From NCBI GenBank assembly GCA_947626675.1, contig CANQTC010000002.1, positions 183,548 through 247,547 on the forward strand: 64,000 nt of DNA, written 5' to 3'. Each line of letters opens with the position of its first letter. Positions within the stretch are counted from its first letter, which is position 1. Below the pieces are notes generated by a model. That model did no database searches. It had not been told where the DNA came from and saw nothing but the letters and a program-made list of their open reading frames with translations. Below are positions 25,863 through 35,535 of the stretch, one piece after another. Position numbers and translations under genes: made by a program. The stretch comes from an uncultured Coprococcus sp. (GTDB lineage Bacteria; Bacillota; Clostridia; Lachnospirales; Lachnospiraceae).

Positions 25863-28800
25863 TTATAATATAATCAGGTTTTCTTCAAAAAAATGCGTAT
25901 TGTTCAAATATGTGTCCATTGCCTGTATCAGTTCCTGGTCGTTCCTTGTTTCCTGACTAATCAGCATACTGTTAATCAGTTCAAACCTGTCGCTTGTTTT
26001 TCCATGAAACGTAGTATTCTTCAAAATATCACTTTCCACGATTGCAGACGTACCATAAACGCCGTCAATCGAGTAAATAAGGGACTCTCCATGAAACACA
26101 ACGACTTCTTTTACATAGATACCCGGTATAATTTCTTCCATTCTTTCTGATTTATATTGCGCCATGCTATGGCTTTCCTGACCAAAGCTATAGCTTACCC
26201 ATACCTGCTTACCGCTTTCACCTTTAAATATCAGATATGTTTTAAACTTCATGTCCAGTGGTATCGCCGCAAAATTAGCAAATTCCCTGAAAAACGGCAA
26301 TATCTTACACGCATCTATAAACAGCTTTACATTTTCCCGTATCCATTCCCGCTGCTCCTCATTGTATCTGCCGCCGCATTTACTGAAATAATACAAAAGC
26401 GACATGCGTGATATCTCATCATTTATATTCTTTTTGGCAATCTCGGTATACAGATTTTCCATTATATGAGCAGGAAGCTGCATGTCCTTTATTAAATATT
26501 GATACGCGCAATACTTCAGAAATGCCTTTACCACCATTCCTCTGCTTCTGCCTCTGTAATACACTTCAAATATATCATATATCGACTCTGCATATCCCTT
26601 TGCAAACATCATCTGGGCAAGTATATTTTCAGACAGCATATCAATATTTCTGTAGTTCGTATTAACGGATTTGAAAAGCGTCGCCATCTCATCCAGAGAG
26701 CCATTATAATTATTGATAAGAAATGACAATATCTTATGGCCTGCATAACCGCGTCTGTATATATACACACAGATGGCTATTAAAATCCTGTCCTCCAAAT
26801 GCTGATTTTCCTCTATAGCATACTCCGCAATTTTAATAAGCTCGTCTATATCTACATCCATAAACCCAAATCTGTGTATTCCCTCAAAAGCCTGCTCATA
26901 CATCCGAAGAGAGATGTAATAGGTAATGATTCGTTCCGCATCCGAAGTTCCTACATAGTCCAAATCTATCCGGGACAAATATTTCTGCAGAATATCAACA
27001 TCATAATTCTCATGATAATATTCTACCATATGAAGTAACGCCTTCTGCTTTACGGCATAACTTACTTCTTTGCATGAAGCGATATCCCTTGCTAAGTTTA
27101 TTTCCCCTGCATCCTTATATGTAAATTCATCGATTTCATTATACTGATGAAGCAGCAGTCTGTAATCTCCCGGTGTATATTCCCTGCATATATCAAAATA
27201 GCTCTTTTCATCAACAATACGCTCCAGCCTGTATGGAATCGTATTGATATATCTTCCGCCCCGGTTATCAAGAAGCGTTATAATTGCAGACTCCGAAACA
27301 ATCTCAACATAAGCCTCTCCATTTATAACAGGTATCTTCTCTTCTTTCTCAAGCTCCTGATGCGCTACTATAATGGCCTCTATGTTTTTATTGTCGCATA
27401 CAAACTTTCTTTTAAATATAATATTTATCAATTTTGCTGCAAATTCAGGCTTTACATTTTCAGGCTCTAAAAATTCATCATATATAACCGTAAGGTCATC
27501 ATTCACAACCCCCTTGACAATCATCCGCTCCATAAAATCTTCTATCGATGGGATGTAGTCATGGTATACACTCATATTGTATTCTTTATTATATATCACA
27601 TTTGCATACAGATAGGAAAGTTCCTCGTCTGTAAGTGTATTCTTATAATTAAAGTATCGGAGGATAGCCTGCGGAATCACCTCATAATGCTTTTTATCAA
27701 TACTTTTTATATAACATTCATTCAATCCTACAATCTTAATATCCGCTTCCGCAGCCAGCTTATAATACCTGTGATATACCGTATCTGTCATCTTATTTCC
27801 TACCAGAATATTGCAGATGGTATTTAAGGTATCCATATCCTTCTTCAGGGAATAAATGCTCTCTAACATCTTAAAAGCATGTTCATCATAATTTTTAAGC
27901 CGCGACGCTGTCTTTACAAATTCCACAACCACATCATCTGATATAAATTCATTCCTCATTCCCCAACGGACTGCCGATATCTCAAGCGGCGCAATCTTTT
28001 TCATCATAAGCGGCTGCTTATTAAACATATCGCAGATTTCAAAATAAATCACAGGGCTGTTTATCCCTTCATTGTAAAGCTTTTGGATATCTTCATACAG
28101 CAGCCATTTGTCTTCTGTATAAGAAAGGTCTACAAATAAAAGCAGCCAGAAATAAAACAGTCTGTTGCCACCCTTATTAAACTTTTTCCTTATAAGCCTT
28201 GCAGCCGCATCAATCACAGGTCTTTCTCTGCTTATCAATGCCTTCAGATAACTATAATAACATTGTTCCATATCAGACAGGTTCTCAAAACTCGTATCAG
28301 CATCGATACGGACAAATTCCTGTTTCACATATTCTACCCTGCCATCTAAAATATACATATGGAACATGGCAAGCTTATACATATTATCCTCAGGTTGATA
28401 TTTCAGCAGCGTTTCAAGGGCATCCCTTGTTGTTTCTGTATATTCCGCAAGCTTTATTTTATCTGTCCTGAAATCTATATATGACCTGATTAAAGCATCT
28501 GTACTCTGCTTTATCATCGCATTTCTATGCCTGTTTTTCGGCATCTCTTTCACTGTATCAGGTCTTACAATATTAATCTTTACCTTTATATTCTGATAGG
28601 CATTCCAAAAGCTGATATAACCGGTATTAATACCTTCCGGTATTTTCTTCGGGTCGATAAGGAAATTCAGCCGAAATGTATTTCCCTCAAAGTCTGCCCC
28701 GCTTATTTTGTTTTTCTCCGGTATCAGGAAATCACTGTCTGAACGAATCCCGGTATGCGTATATCCCCATGTATTTTTATTGATGGAAATCGTAGCCCGC

Positions 28801-29426
28801 ACAAGTTCCTTCGGCATCTCTATCAATATTTCTTTTTGATTGGCAGTCAGTGTAAGCCCTCTTTTTTTATGGGTATAAATAAGGAACTCTTCCATCGCCT
28901 GATTGATGGATAACGACAAATTAAGCGTATCATAAACCCGTCTTAAGTTATCATCATTTCCTATAAAAGTCCTTACAAACTCTTCACTTCCAAATATTCT
29001 GATGGCAAGTTCCCAATCTTCCTCAGCAAGCGCTGCAAACTGAAACAAGTCGCCCACTTTCCGGCCCTCAAGCTCTATATAGGGTTCTACAACCGATATC
29101 TTATATGGGATTTTAAACTCTCCGCCGTCTGTAATAATGTTGATATTCCCCTTGAAGGACTTTCCCTTTTCAAGCCCTCCTGCATTAAAGGAATAATTCA
29201 CAGTATTCTTTTTCCCAACGAATGTATGGCTTTCAAAGTCCATAAGATACCTGCTGTCATATACCATCAGCTTAACAGGTATATTATTTTCAGACCTCAC
29301 CTGAAAAGAACCCCGGTATACGGAATGGGCTTCCACAAAAAGCGTAAGCTCACTGACGGATATGGACACTTCCGGTCTGTCTACATTAAATTCTCCTTTA
29401 GCATACTGTTCTACTATTCCCTTCAT
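25863..29426 (-). CDS. Large beta-sandwich/alpha-solenoid protein (DUF5717 type)
   Basis: The 1187-residue protein has no signal peptide or TM. It has two N-terminal beta-sandwich-like domains (about 20-115 and 195-290; for example GSFQVRSENNIPVKLMVYD and LIDPKKIPEGINTGYISFW). A long helical, TPR- or solenoid-like body follows (about 300-1050), rich in Tyr and paired helices, and then a beta-rich C-terminus (GKQVWVSYSFGQ, ESLIYSIDGVYG). No catalytic motif was seen. It is the first gene of a trio with the Hsp70-like and TPR-like proteins and starts with GGGAGAAA six bases before the ATG. By architecture it could be a scaffold or client-binding partner of the Hsp70-like ATPase. I recall it as DUF5717; unverified. 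Confidence 0.82.
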   Translation of the reverse strand: MKGIVEQYAKGEFNVDRPEVSISVSELTLFVEAHSVYRGSFQVRSENNIPVKLMVYDSRYLMDFESHTFVGKKNTVNYSFNAGGLEKGKSFKGNINIITDGGEFKIPYKISVVEPYIELEGRKVGDLFQFAALAEEDWELAIRIFGSEEFVRTFIGNDDNLRRVYDTLNLSLSINQAMEEFLIYTHKKRGLTLTANQKEILIEMPKELVRATISINKNTWGYTHTGIRSDSDFLIPEKNKISGADFEGNTFRLNFLIDPKKIPEGINTGYISFWNAYQNIKVKINIVRPDTVKEMPKNRHRNAMIKQSTDALIRSYIDFRTDKIKLAEYTETTRDALETLLKYQPEDNMYKLAMFHMYILDGRVEYVKQEFVRIDADTSFENLSDMEQCYYSYLKALISRERPVIDAAARLIRKKFNKGGNRLFYFWLLLFVDLSYTEDKWLLYEDIQKLYNEGINSPVIYFEICDMFNKQPLMMKKIAPLEISAVRWGMRNEFISDDVVVEFVKTASRLKNYDEHAFKMLESIYSLKKDMDTLNTICNILVGNKMTDTVYHRYYKLAAEADIKIVGLNECYIKSIDKKHYEVIPQAILRYFNYKNTLTDEELSYLYANVIYNKEYNMSVYHDYIPSIEDFMERMIVKGVVNDDLTVIYDEFLEPENVKPEFAAKLINIIFKRKFVCDNKNIEAIIVAHQELEKEEKIPVINGEAYVEIVSESAIITLLDNRGGRYINTIPYRLERIVDEKSYFDICREYTPGDYRLLLHQYNEIDEFTYKDAGEINLARDIASCKEVSYAVKQKALLHMVEYYHENYDVDILQKYLSRIDLDYVGTSDAERIITYYISLRMYEQAFEGIHRFGFMDVDIDELIKIAEYAIEENQHLEDRILIAICVYIYRRGYAGHKILSFLINNYNGSLDEMATLFKSVNTNYRNIDMLSENILAQMMFAKGYAESIYDIFEVYYRGRSRGMVVKAFLKYCAYQYLIKDMQLPAHIMENLYTEIAKKNINDEISRMSLLYYFSKCGGRYNEEQREWIRENVKLFIDACKILPFFREFANFAAIPLDMKFKTYLIFKGESGKQVWVSYSFGQESHSMAQYKSERMEEIIPGIYVKEVVVFHGESLIYSIDGVYGTSAIVESDILKNTTFHGKTSDRFELINSMLISQETRNDQELIQAMDTYLNNTHFFEENLIIL

Positions 29427-29458
29427 CGCTAATTTCTCCCAAAAAACAAGTATTAGTC

Positions 29459-29487
29459 TTGTATTTAAACTCTACAGTCGGTATAAT
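29459..29487 (+). promoter_or_regulatory. Sigma-A promoter of the aminotransferase gene
   Basis: TTGTAT, 17 bp, TATAAT. The -10 forms half of the 14-bp palindrome GGTATAATTATACC (29480-29493). Confidence 0.75.
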
Positions 29488-29511
29488 TATACCAAAAGAC
29501 GTATATTTTTG

Positions 29512-29540
29512 ATTATAACAAAATATTGCTTTTTTTGAAA
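29512..29540 (-). promoter_or_regulatory. Weak candidate promoter of the DUF5717 operon
   Basis: Minus strand TTTCAA, 17 bp, TATAAT. The -35 matches poorly. It overlaps the leader of the divergent aminotransferase transcript. Confidence 0.35.
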
Positions 29541-29569
29541 CATCAATATAGAAAAAGAGGGATTTTTTT

Positions 29570-30640
29570 ATGAAAAATGCAAATTTTAATCTTTCTGCGG
29601 GCAATCTGATTGAGCAGTATGAAACGGTACGTTTCGACCTCAATTTGAATCCGCTTGGAATTCCGAAATCTGTTATAACGACTGTTTCAAATAATATATC
29701 CGGTTTAAACAGATATCCTGATACCGACTATAAACTACTAAAGGACAGCATTTCCGAATATACGAAAGCCGCCTGTGATAATATCGTCATAGGAAGCAGT
29801 TCTTATGAATTTATAAAACTGCTTATCGAGTTTAACAACCCGAAAAAGGCGCTTCTCATATCTCCGGGGTTACAGAATTATGAGAATATATTAAAGCTGA
29901 ATGGCTGTGAAATCATTTATTATAACACGAATGACGAAGATGATTTTATACTTGATATCGCGGACTTCATATCGTCTTTAAATGAAAGTCTTGATATGGT
30001 ATTTATTTCCAATCCAAATGGAACGACCTCGTCTGCTATAGACCGGGAATCCATTGAATTTATCGCAAAAATCTGCAAAGGCAATGACATATTCCTTGTT
30101 ATCGATGAAGAATATATCGAATTTGTAAAAGATTACAGTGAATATACCGCCATACCGCTTATTGATGCGTATGATAATATGGCAGTCCTTCGTAATACAA
30201 CAAAGTTTTTTGCAGTACCGGGTCTTCGGCTTGCATATGCCCTGATATCCAATTCCGTATTTAAGAAAACACTTGATATCGCAGGCTTTCCCTATTCCAT
30301 CAACAATATGGCTTATGCCGCGGGTATCGAAATGTTTCAGGATGCTGATTATATAAACAGCTCCCATTCTGTCATCAATACAGAGCGCAATCTTGTTTAT
30401 GCCGCACTTACATCCTGTAAGACCATAAAACTTTACAAACCGGATGCGAATTTTATACTAATCAAGCTTTTAAAAGATGATATCACTGCCGGTGACGTTG
30501 TTGAATATCTTTCAAACAAAGGATTATGCATCAGAAGCTGTGCTGACATCTATGGTTTAAATAACAAATATATCCGTTTTTGTTTTATGAACCCTAAGCA
30601 GAATGATTTGCTTGTAAATACGCTTCTTGAGATTGTATAA
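29570..30640 (+). CDS. PLP-dependent aminotransferase (HisC/CobD-like, fold type I)
   Basis: The 356-residue protein resembles histidinol-phosphate aminotransferase and threonine-phosphate decarboxylase. It shows FDLNLNPLGIP near the N-terminus (compare ENP-type motif), ISNPNGTTSS, the Asp and Tyr contacts in VIDEEYIEF, and the PLP-lysine segment NTTKFFAVPGLRLAYA. No his or cobalamin genes are near, so the substrate is unknown; a role in another amino-acid conversion is possible. It has a clear sigma-A promoter and is followed after 37 bp by the PyrE-like gene, forming a two-gene operon. Confidence 0.88.
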   Translation: MKNANFNLSAGNLIEQYETVRFDLNLNPLGIPKSVITTVSNNISGLNRYPDTDYKLLKDSISEYTKAACDNIVIGSSSYEFIKLLIEFNNPKKALLISPGLQNYENILKLNGCEIIYYNTNDEDDFILDIADFISSLNESLDMVFISNPNGTTSSAIDRESIEFIAKICKGNDIFLVIDEEYIEFVKDYSEYTAIPLIDAYDNMAVLRNTTKFFAVPGLRLAYALISNSVFKKTLDIAGFPYSINNMAYAAGIEMFQDADYINSSHSVINTERNLVYAALTSCKTIKLYKPDANFILIKLLKDDITAGDVVEYLSNKGLCIRSCADIYGLNNKYIRFCFMNPKQNDLLVNTLLEIV

Positions 30641-30677
30641 TATAATTACTTACTAAAATAATAAAAAGGAGAACACT

Positions 30678-31319
30678 ATGCAAAACGAAACGATTAAAAT
30701 TTTTTCTTCATACAATAATACACTTGATATTAAAGTAGTCAATGGACACTTTGCAACAAACCATTCCCATATCAACCAATATATTGATATGACAACAATT
30801 AAGGTAAGACGGAAGATGGCGCTTGCTGCCGCCCGTTCTATGGCGACAGAATATATGGCGTCAAGTATTGTCGATACCATCGTATGTATGGATGGAACAG
30901 AAGTCATCGGCGCTTATCTTGCTGACGCGCTTACCGATAACGGTATCGTATCGATGAACCAGCACCAGACCATCTATATCGTAACACCGGAGGTTCATTC
31001 ATCAGGTCAGCTCATATTCAGAGATAACCTTCAGCCTATGATAAAAGGCAAGCATGTTCTTCTTCTGCTGGCTTCTGCCACAACAGGCAAAACGATTAAG
31101 AAGAGCCTTGAATGTATCGAATATTACGGTGGAAGCATAACCGGTATTTCTGCTATCTTTTCTGCTACACCTGAAGTAAATGGTTATCCTATTCATACTT
31201 TATTTGATACCAAAGAGCTTCCCGACTATAAGACATATTCTCATGACGAATGTCCAATGTGTAAGGCAGGCAGCAAAATAGAAGCGATTGTCAACAGCTA
31301 TGGCTATTCTGCTCTATAA
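30678..31319 (+). CDS. PyrE-like phosphoribosyltransferase with atypical PRPP loop
   Basis: A 213-residue protein with type I PRTase layout resembling orotate phosphoribosyltransferase: a substrate-side segment CMDGTEVIGAYLADAL, the hood region HSSGQLIFRDNL, the loop VLLLLASATTGKT, and a C-terminal CPMCKAG as in many bacterial PyrE proteins (CPLCxxG). In active PRTases two acidic residues precede TTG; here they are Ala-Ser. The enzyme may therefore be inactive, use PRPP differently, or be a regulatory relative. It has AAAAAGGAG upstream of the ATG and ends at a strong terminator. No other pyrimidine genes are close. Confidence 0.8.
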   Translation: MQNETIKIFSSYNNTLDIKVVNGHFATNHSHINQYIDMTTIKVRRKMALAAARSMATEYMASSIVDTIVCMDGTEVIGAYLADALTDNGIVSMNQHQTIYIVTPEVHSSGQLIFRDNLQPMIKGKHVLLLLASATTGKTIKKSLECIEYYGGSITGISAIFSATPEVNGYPIHTLFDTKELPDYKTYSHDECPMCKAGSKIEAIVNSYGYSAL

Positions 31320-31338
31320 ATGGTTTTTAACAAAACAA

Positions 31339-31390
31339 AGGACATTAAACACCCGGCTTTTACACGCCGATGTTTAATGTCCTCTTTTTT
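31339..31390 (+). terminator. Terminator after the PyrE-like gene
   Basis: A 13-bp perfect stem AGGACATTAAACA/TGTTTAATGTCCT enclosing a small CGGC/GCCG-type stem, followed by CTTTTTT. Possibly bidirectional, serving the convergent subtilase gene as well. Confidence 0.87.
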
Positions 31391-31440
31391 ATGATAGCGG
31401 TCCATTTCCGTCGTTTAACCGTCAATCATTTTTTATATCT

Positions 31441-34400
31441 CTATTTTGAAGTTTTCACAGTTCCTTTATAACCGGATTTCCGAAGAAGCTTTTTATAACT
31501 GTTTTTCTGGTTTTTCGGTACGATTATGGTTGCTTTTTTATGAACCGTCGAAAATGAACCTTTTCCAATCTTCCTCAGTTTTACCGCCTTAACTGTTATA
31601 CGTTTCAGCTTTGAACATGACTTAAATGCATTTTTTTCAACAGCAGTCACCTTAAAGGTATATCCCTTTATCTTAACTGTATCAGGTATCGTAACCTTTG
31701 TAAGCTTCTTGTTGTTTAATTTAACTACAGATACTGTTCCGCCTTTTTTTGCAGATTTGGTAATCTTGTAAGTAATATTTCCAACCTTTACCTTACTGTT
31801 TTTCTTCGGAAGCGATGGCACTTTGATTATAACCTTTGTCCTTGCCCCGCCGCCATCATTTGCAGTAATCGTTATCGTCGCCTTCATCCCCGGCTTTGCA
31901 TTATTTAATACTCTTACAACGCCCTTTGAACTTACTGTTATATATTTAGGGGCGCTTGATTCATACTGAAAATCTGCTTCCGGCACCGCAGGTTCTGTCT
32001 TTGAAACGATTTTGTAGGATTTTCCAATCTCAACAACAGCGCTGCTTACTGTTGAAATCCCAGTGATATATGGCCTTGCTTTCAGCTCTATCGTAAAGCC
32101 ATTCTGATATTGGTATGCAGGTGCGACAAACGAATAGTTCTGATTTTCATCCGCCTTAACCGCTTTACCATTCACCTTAAATGACGAAACATAACAGTCC
32201 GTTAAAATAGAAGGTTGATAGCTTATAATATCACTTGGCAGCCATGCATATGCGGCATTATCAAACCAGCTATACTCATCGCAAATCAGTGTTGGTTTCA
32301 TACAGGCGCTATCCACAGAAAACGAATACTGTTCGGTCTCGCCTATATTATTACCCGCATCTACAAGGAGCAGACACTTATCTCCATGTACCGTTCCGCA
32401 GTATCCCTTATCCTTTATCATATTACTGTCTATCGAATAGCCGCTGCTCTCATATTTATCTGATTTTACATTATAGAAATATATATTTCCTAATTTATCA
32501 GCGCTATTTCCAATATAAACGATATCGTCCTTCGCACCGCCAATATTACAATTATAATACATGAGCGGCGTAGTATTCTTCCCCTTGCCTGCTAAATATC
32601 TGCCATTTGCAGCAACCCTGGTTATAACAGCAGATGACTTTTTCCATGACGAACCATCATAGATAAGATTGGCAGGATATTCTCCTGTTGTATCACAACA
32701 GCCAAGCGTAACAACCAGTTTCCCGCCTGACTGCATCGCTTTACTAAAAGCACGTCCCTCAGGCAGGGATACCTCCTTCGTCCATTTCTTCGTCATCAAA
32801 TCATACGAATATACATCAGTTCCAAAATCCATTTTATATTCATCCAGACCGCCCATAAGAAACAGTCTGCCATTATACACGCCTAATATCATATTGCCAT
32901 ATTCCGTAAAGGCATCCGGAATATCGGAAACTTTATTCCAACCACCGTCTATAGAAAAATTTACCAGTATACTTTCAGTAGTAAATTCGGCATCCAATGT
33001 CAATATCCTGTATAACCCATCGCTTGTACACACAATATTCGATTCAGGATGTATCTCATAATTGAGATATGTCTGATATTTGTCACCAAAAACCTCGTAG
33101 CCATATTTATATGAGAAGCTTCTCCACTCATCATATTCATACCCACTACTGTTTACATTTACGAGACCATCCGAATTGATGTTATACAATTGATTTCCAT
33201 CCGACAGTACCTCATTTCCTTCCAGTTCACCCAAAATCTTACCTGCGTCCGAAAGTTTTTTGCCATCTGAAAAATAAAAAGTGCGTTCTATCCTGTCTTC
33301 GCCTTTTTCAATAACAAGATTCATATTCATATTCATCCACTGACTGACCGGAACAATCATTTTTTCACCTGTATTCGATAGTACCGGTATGCGCTCCCCA
33401 TTTATTGTAAGCACTGCACCATCAAGGAACTTTCCATCAATCTGTATATTCTTATCTTCATCCAGATAGATATCACTGACACTCATTCTCGGATTATCCA
33501 GCATTGCAAAATCAAGCATTCCGCCCGTTGCAACGAAACCAGAAAGGGTTGAGAGCCTTCTGCTGCAGCTAAACAATATCGCCTTTCTTGATAATGCGCC
33601 TTCCTCAGGATATGCTTGTGAAATCGCTGCTATTGCACCTGTCACATATGGCGCTGCCATCGATGTTCCATTATAAAAATCATATTTTCCAAATGTTTTG
33701 GAATCCACATCTGACTTGCTGACTGCCAAATCATCAATATACAGGGTATAATCTCCATCTGCCGCCGCCATAATCTGCAGCACCAGCATATTCTTCGATG
33801 CCTTTTTTACCTTTGGCGCAATCATCTCGGATATATGTCCCCAATAATTACCGGAATAGACACCACCCAGCATTTTCAGTGATGCTGAATTTAAGTCCGG
33901 TGTCCCATCGGATTTATATTCTCCTGAATACAAAATTGCCACACTGTCTCCATATCCCCTTGCGACCGAACCTTCCCCCGGTTGATTGTCATGCTCAAAT
34001 CTCAGCATCGAGCTTGCATATACAGGAAAATTAGACAAAGTTCCGTCATATGGAATAATCAGACTGTATACGCCATCCTCTTCTGCATCGGATATCGTCC
34101 ACTTCAGAGACTTTCCGCCCGTTTTTCCTACATAGTTCCTGTCCGTAATCTCTATTTTTGAAACTGCATCCCCCGCTACATCTACTTCGTAATCAACAGT
34201 TGATTCTTCCTCAAAACCATTATAATAATTGCATGTTATCTTTCTATGTGCTTCCGAATAAATACCCGGATTAAAACAATCGTAGGAAACACTTGACAAT
34301 ATATCTGTTCCCGGCGCCGCTATATCAACATTCTTCGCACCATAATTTGAAAATCCTGCCAATTCCCCTTTTTCATTTGCTGCTGCAACGGAAATAATAT

Positions 34401-35454
34401 ATGGGCTGTCTATATTTGCAGGAATCACTTCTTCCGCATCATTATTTAAGCTTTCATTTCCTGCTGAACATACTGAAACAGCGCCGGCCTTTCCGACCAA
34501 ATCTACAAGTTCTGCAAATATTATGTCTGTTTCTTCGGCGCGTCCTCCCCATGAATTATTGACAGCGACAACATTTACGCCCAACTGCTGCGCCCGATAT
34601 ATGTAATTATAAGCCCCTATCGCTTCTATTCCTGAGCCATAACCATCTTCGTCAAATACCTTGATTGCCATAATCTTTATGTTATCCGATGCAACTACAC
34701 CGGATATCCCGCTTCCATCATTTGACAAACCTGCCATAACACCAGAGCAATGTGTCCCATGCCCATTATCATCCATCGGGTCGGCATCATGATTTACCAT
34801 ATCATATCCATGTTCACCGCTTAATTTGCTCGACGGCAGTGGATTATTCCATACTACAGATGCCAAATCAGGATGTGTATAATCCATACCGGTATCAACA
34901 ACCGCAATTACCTTCTCTCCGGTGTCAGTATTCTCAACAGCATTTATTTTGTCAGCTTTGATATCAATCCCGACTGTTCCGCCGTTCTGACCTTCATTAT
35001 GAAGCCCCCACTGATAATCTGAATAATCATCATCTAAAATATGATAATAATAATTTGGTTCTGCCTTCATAATATCACTTCGATTACTATACATATTCAC
35101 AAGCTGCTCTGTCGTATAGATATCGGACTTAACAAGTGAAACATACACATTTTCCACAGATGCAAGCTCTGCCGAACCTGCATCGTTCATAGACACACCT
35201 TCAAATGTATATGTCTGAACCACCTCTGTATCCGAACTTGCAAGTTCTGCACCCGGCTCGGAAGCTCTATACATGATGATAGCCTGTCCGTCAGCGTAAT
35301 TTTTCTCCCCCTCTTCATCGTTCTGAACGACCTTCGTATCTATCTTCTCTGATACTTTATAAAATTCCCGGGCGGATACCCTGCTTGTCATTCCCGCTGT
35401 CAAAGCTGCTGCAAATGCAGTCGTTATAACAGCCTTTTTTAATATGCGTCTCAT
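31441..35454 (-). CDS. Secreted 1337-residue subtilase with kelch-like and leucine-rich-repeat-like regions
   Basis: Signal peptide at 1-28, a pro-region, then an S8 protease with Asp187 (VVDTGMD), His232 (GHGTHCSG), oxyanion Asn333 (SAGN) and Ser598 (NGTSMAAP). Between about residues 391 and 593, where other subtilases have some 15 residues, a 200-residue beta-rich domain is inserted directly before the catalytic Ser. The rest contains a kelch-like beta region (GGLDEYKMDFGTDVYSYDL and similar, about 800-1000), an Ig-like domain and a basic BspA/LRR_5-like end (LTKVTIPDTVKIKGYTFKV). No LPxTG or TM anchor; the Lys-rich end may bind the wall. It is the last gene of the sigma/anti-sigma operon, 81 bp after the lipoprotein gene, with AAAGGAGGAA. 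Confidence 0.92.
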   Translation of the reverse strand: MRRILKKAVITTAFAAALTAGMTSRVSAREFYKVSEKIDTKVVQNDEEGEKNYADGQAIIMYRASEPGAELASSDTEVVQTYTFEGVSMNDAGSAELASVENVYVSLVKSDIYTTEQLVNMYSNRSDIMKAEPNYYYHILDDDYSDYQWGLHNEGQNGGTVGIDIKADKINAVENTDTGEKVIAVVDTGMDYTHPDLASVVWNNPLPSSKLSGEHGYDMVNHDADPMDDNGHGTHCSGVMAGLSNDGSGISGVVASDNIKIMAIKVFDEDGYGSGIEAIGAYNYIYRAQQLGVNVVAVNNSWGGRAEETDIIFAELVDLVGKAGAVSVCSAGNESLNNDAEEVIPANIDSPYIISVAAANEKGELAGFSNYGAKNVDIAAPGTDILSSVSYDCFNPGIYSEAHRKITCNYYNGFEEESTVDYEVDVAGDAVSKIEITDRNYVGKTGGKSLKWTISDAEEDGVYSLIIPYDGTLSNFPVYASSMLRFEHDNQPGEGSVARGYGDSVAILYSGEYKSDGTPDLNSASLKMLGGVYSGNYWGHISEMIAPKVKKASKNMLVLQIMAAADGDYTLYIDDLAVSKSDVDSKTFGKYDFYNGTSMAAPYVTGAIAAISQAYPEEGALSRKAILFSCSRRLSTLSGFVATGGMLDFAMLDNPRMSVSDIYLDEDKNIQIDGKFLDGAVLTINGERIPVLSNTGEKMIVPVSQWMNMNMNLVIEKGEDRIERTFYFSDGKKLSDAGKILGELEGNEVLSDGNQLYNINSDGLVNVNSSGYEYDEWRSFSYKYGYEVFGDKYQTYLNYEIHPESNIVCTSDGLYRILTLDAEFTTESILVNFSIDGGWNKVSDIPDAFTEYGNMILGVYNGRLFLMGGLDEYKMDFGTDVYSYDLMTKKWTKEVSLPEGRAFSKAMQSGGKLVVTLGCCDTTGEYPANLIYDGSSWKKSSAVITRVAANGRYLAGKGKNTTPLMYYNCNIGGAKDDIVYIGNSADKLGNIYFYNVKSDKYESSGYSIDSNMIKDKGYCGTVHGDKCLLLVDAGNNIGETEQYSFSVDSACMKPTLICDEYSWFDNAAYAWLPSDIISYQPSILTDCYVSSFKVNGKAVKADENQNYSFVAPAYQYQNGFTIELKARPYITGISTVSSAVVEIGKSYKIVSKTEPAVPEADFQYESSAPKYITVSSKGVVRVLNNAKPGMKATITITANDGGGARTKVIIKVPSLPKKNSKVKVGNITYKITKSAKKGGTVSVVKLNNKKLTKVTIPDTVKIKGYTFKVTAVEKNAFKSCSKLKRITVKAVKLRKIGKGSFSTVHKKATIIVPKNQKNSYKKLLRKSGYKGTVKTSK

Positions 35455-35535
35455 AAAACAAATTCCTCCTTTAATTAAACTGAACGGTATCTGCTACCTG
35501 GCTGTATGTCCTCCATTTGGAATACTATCATGGAC

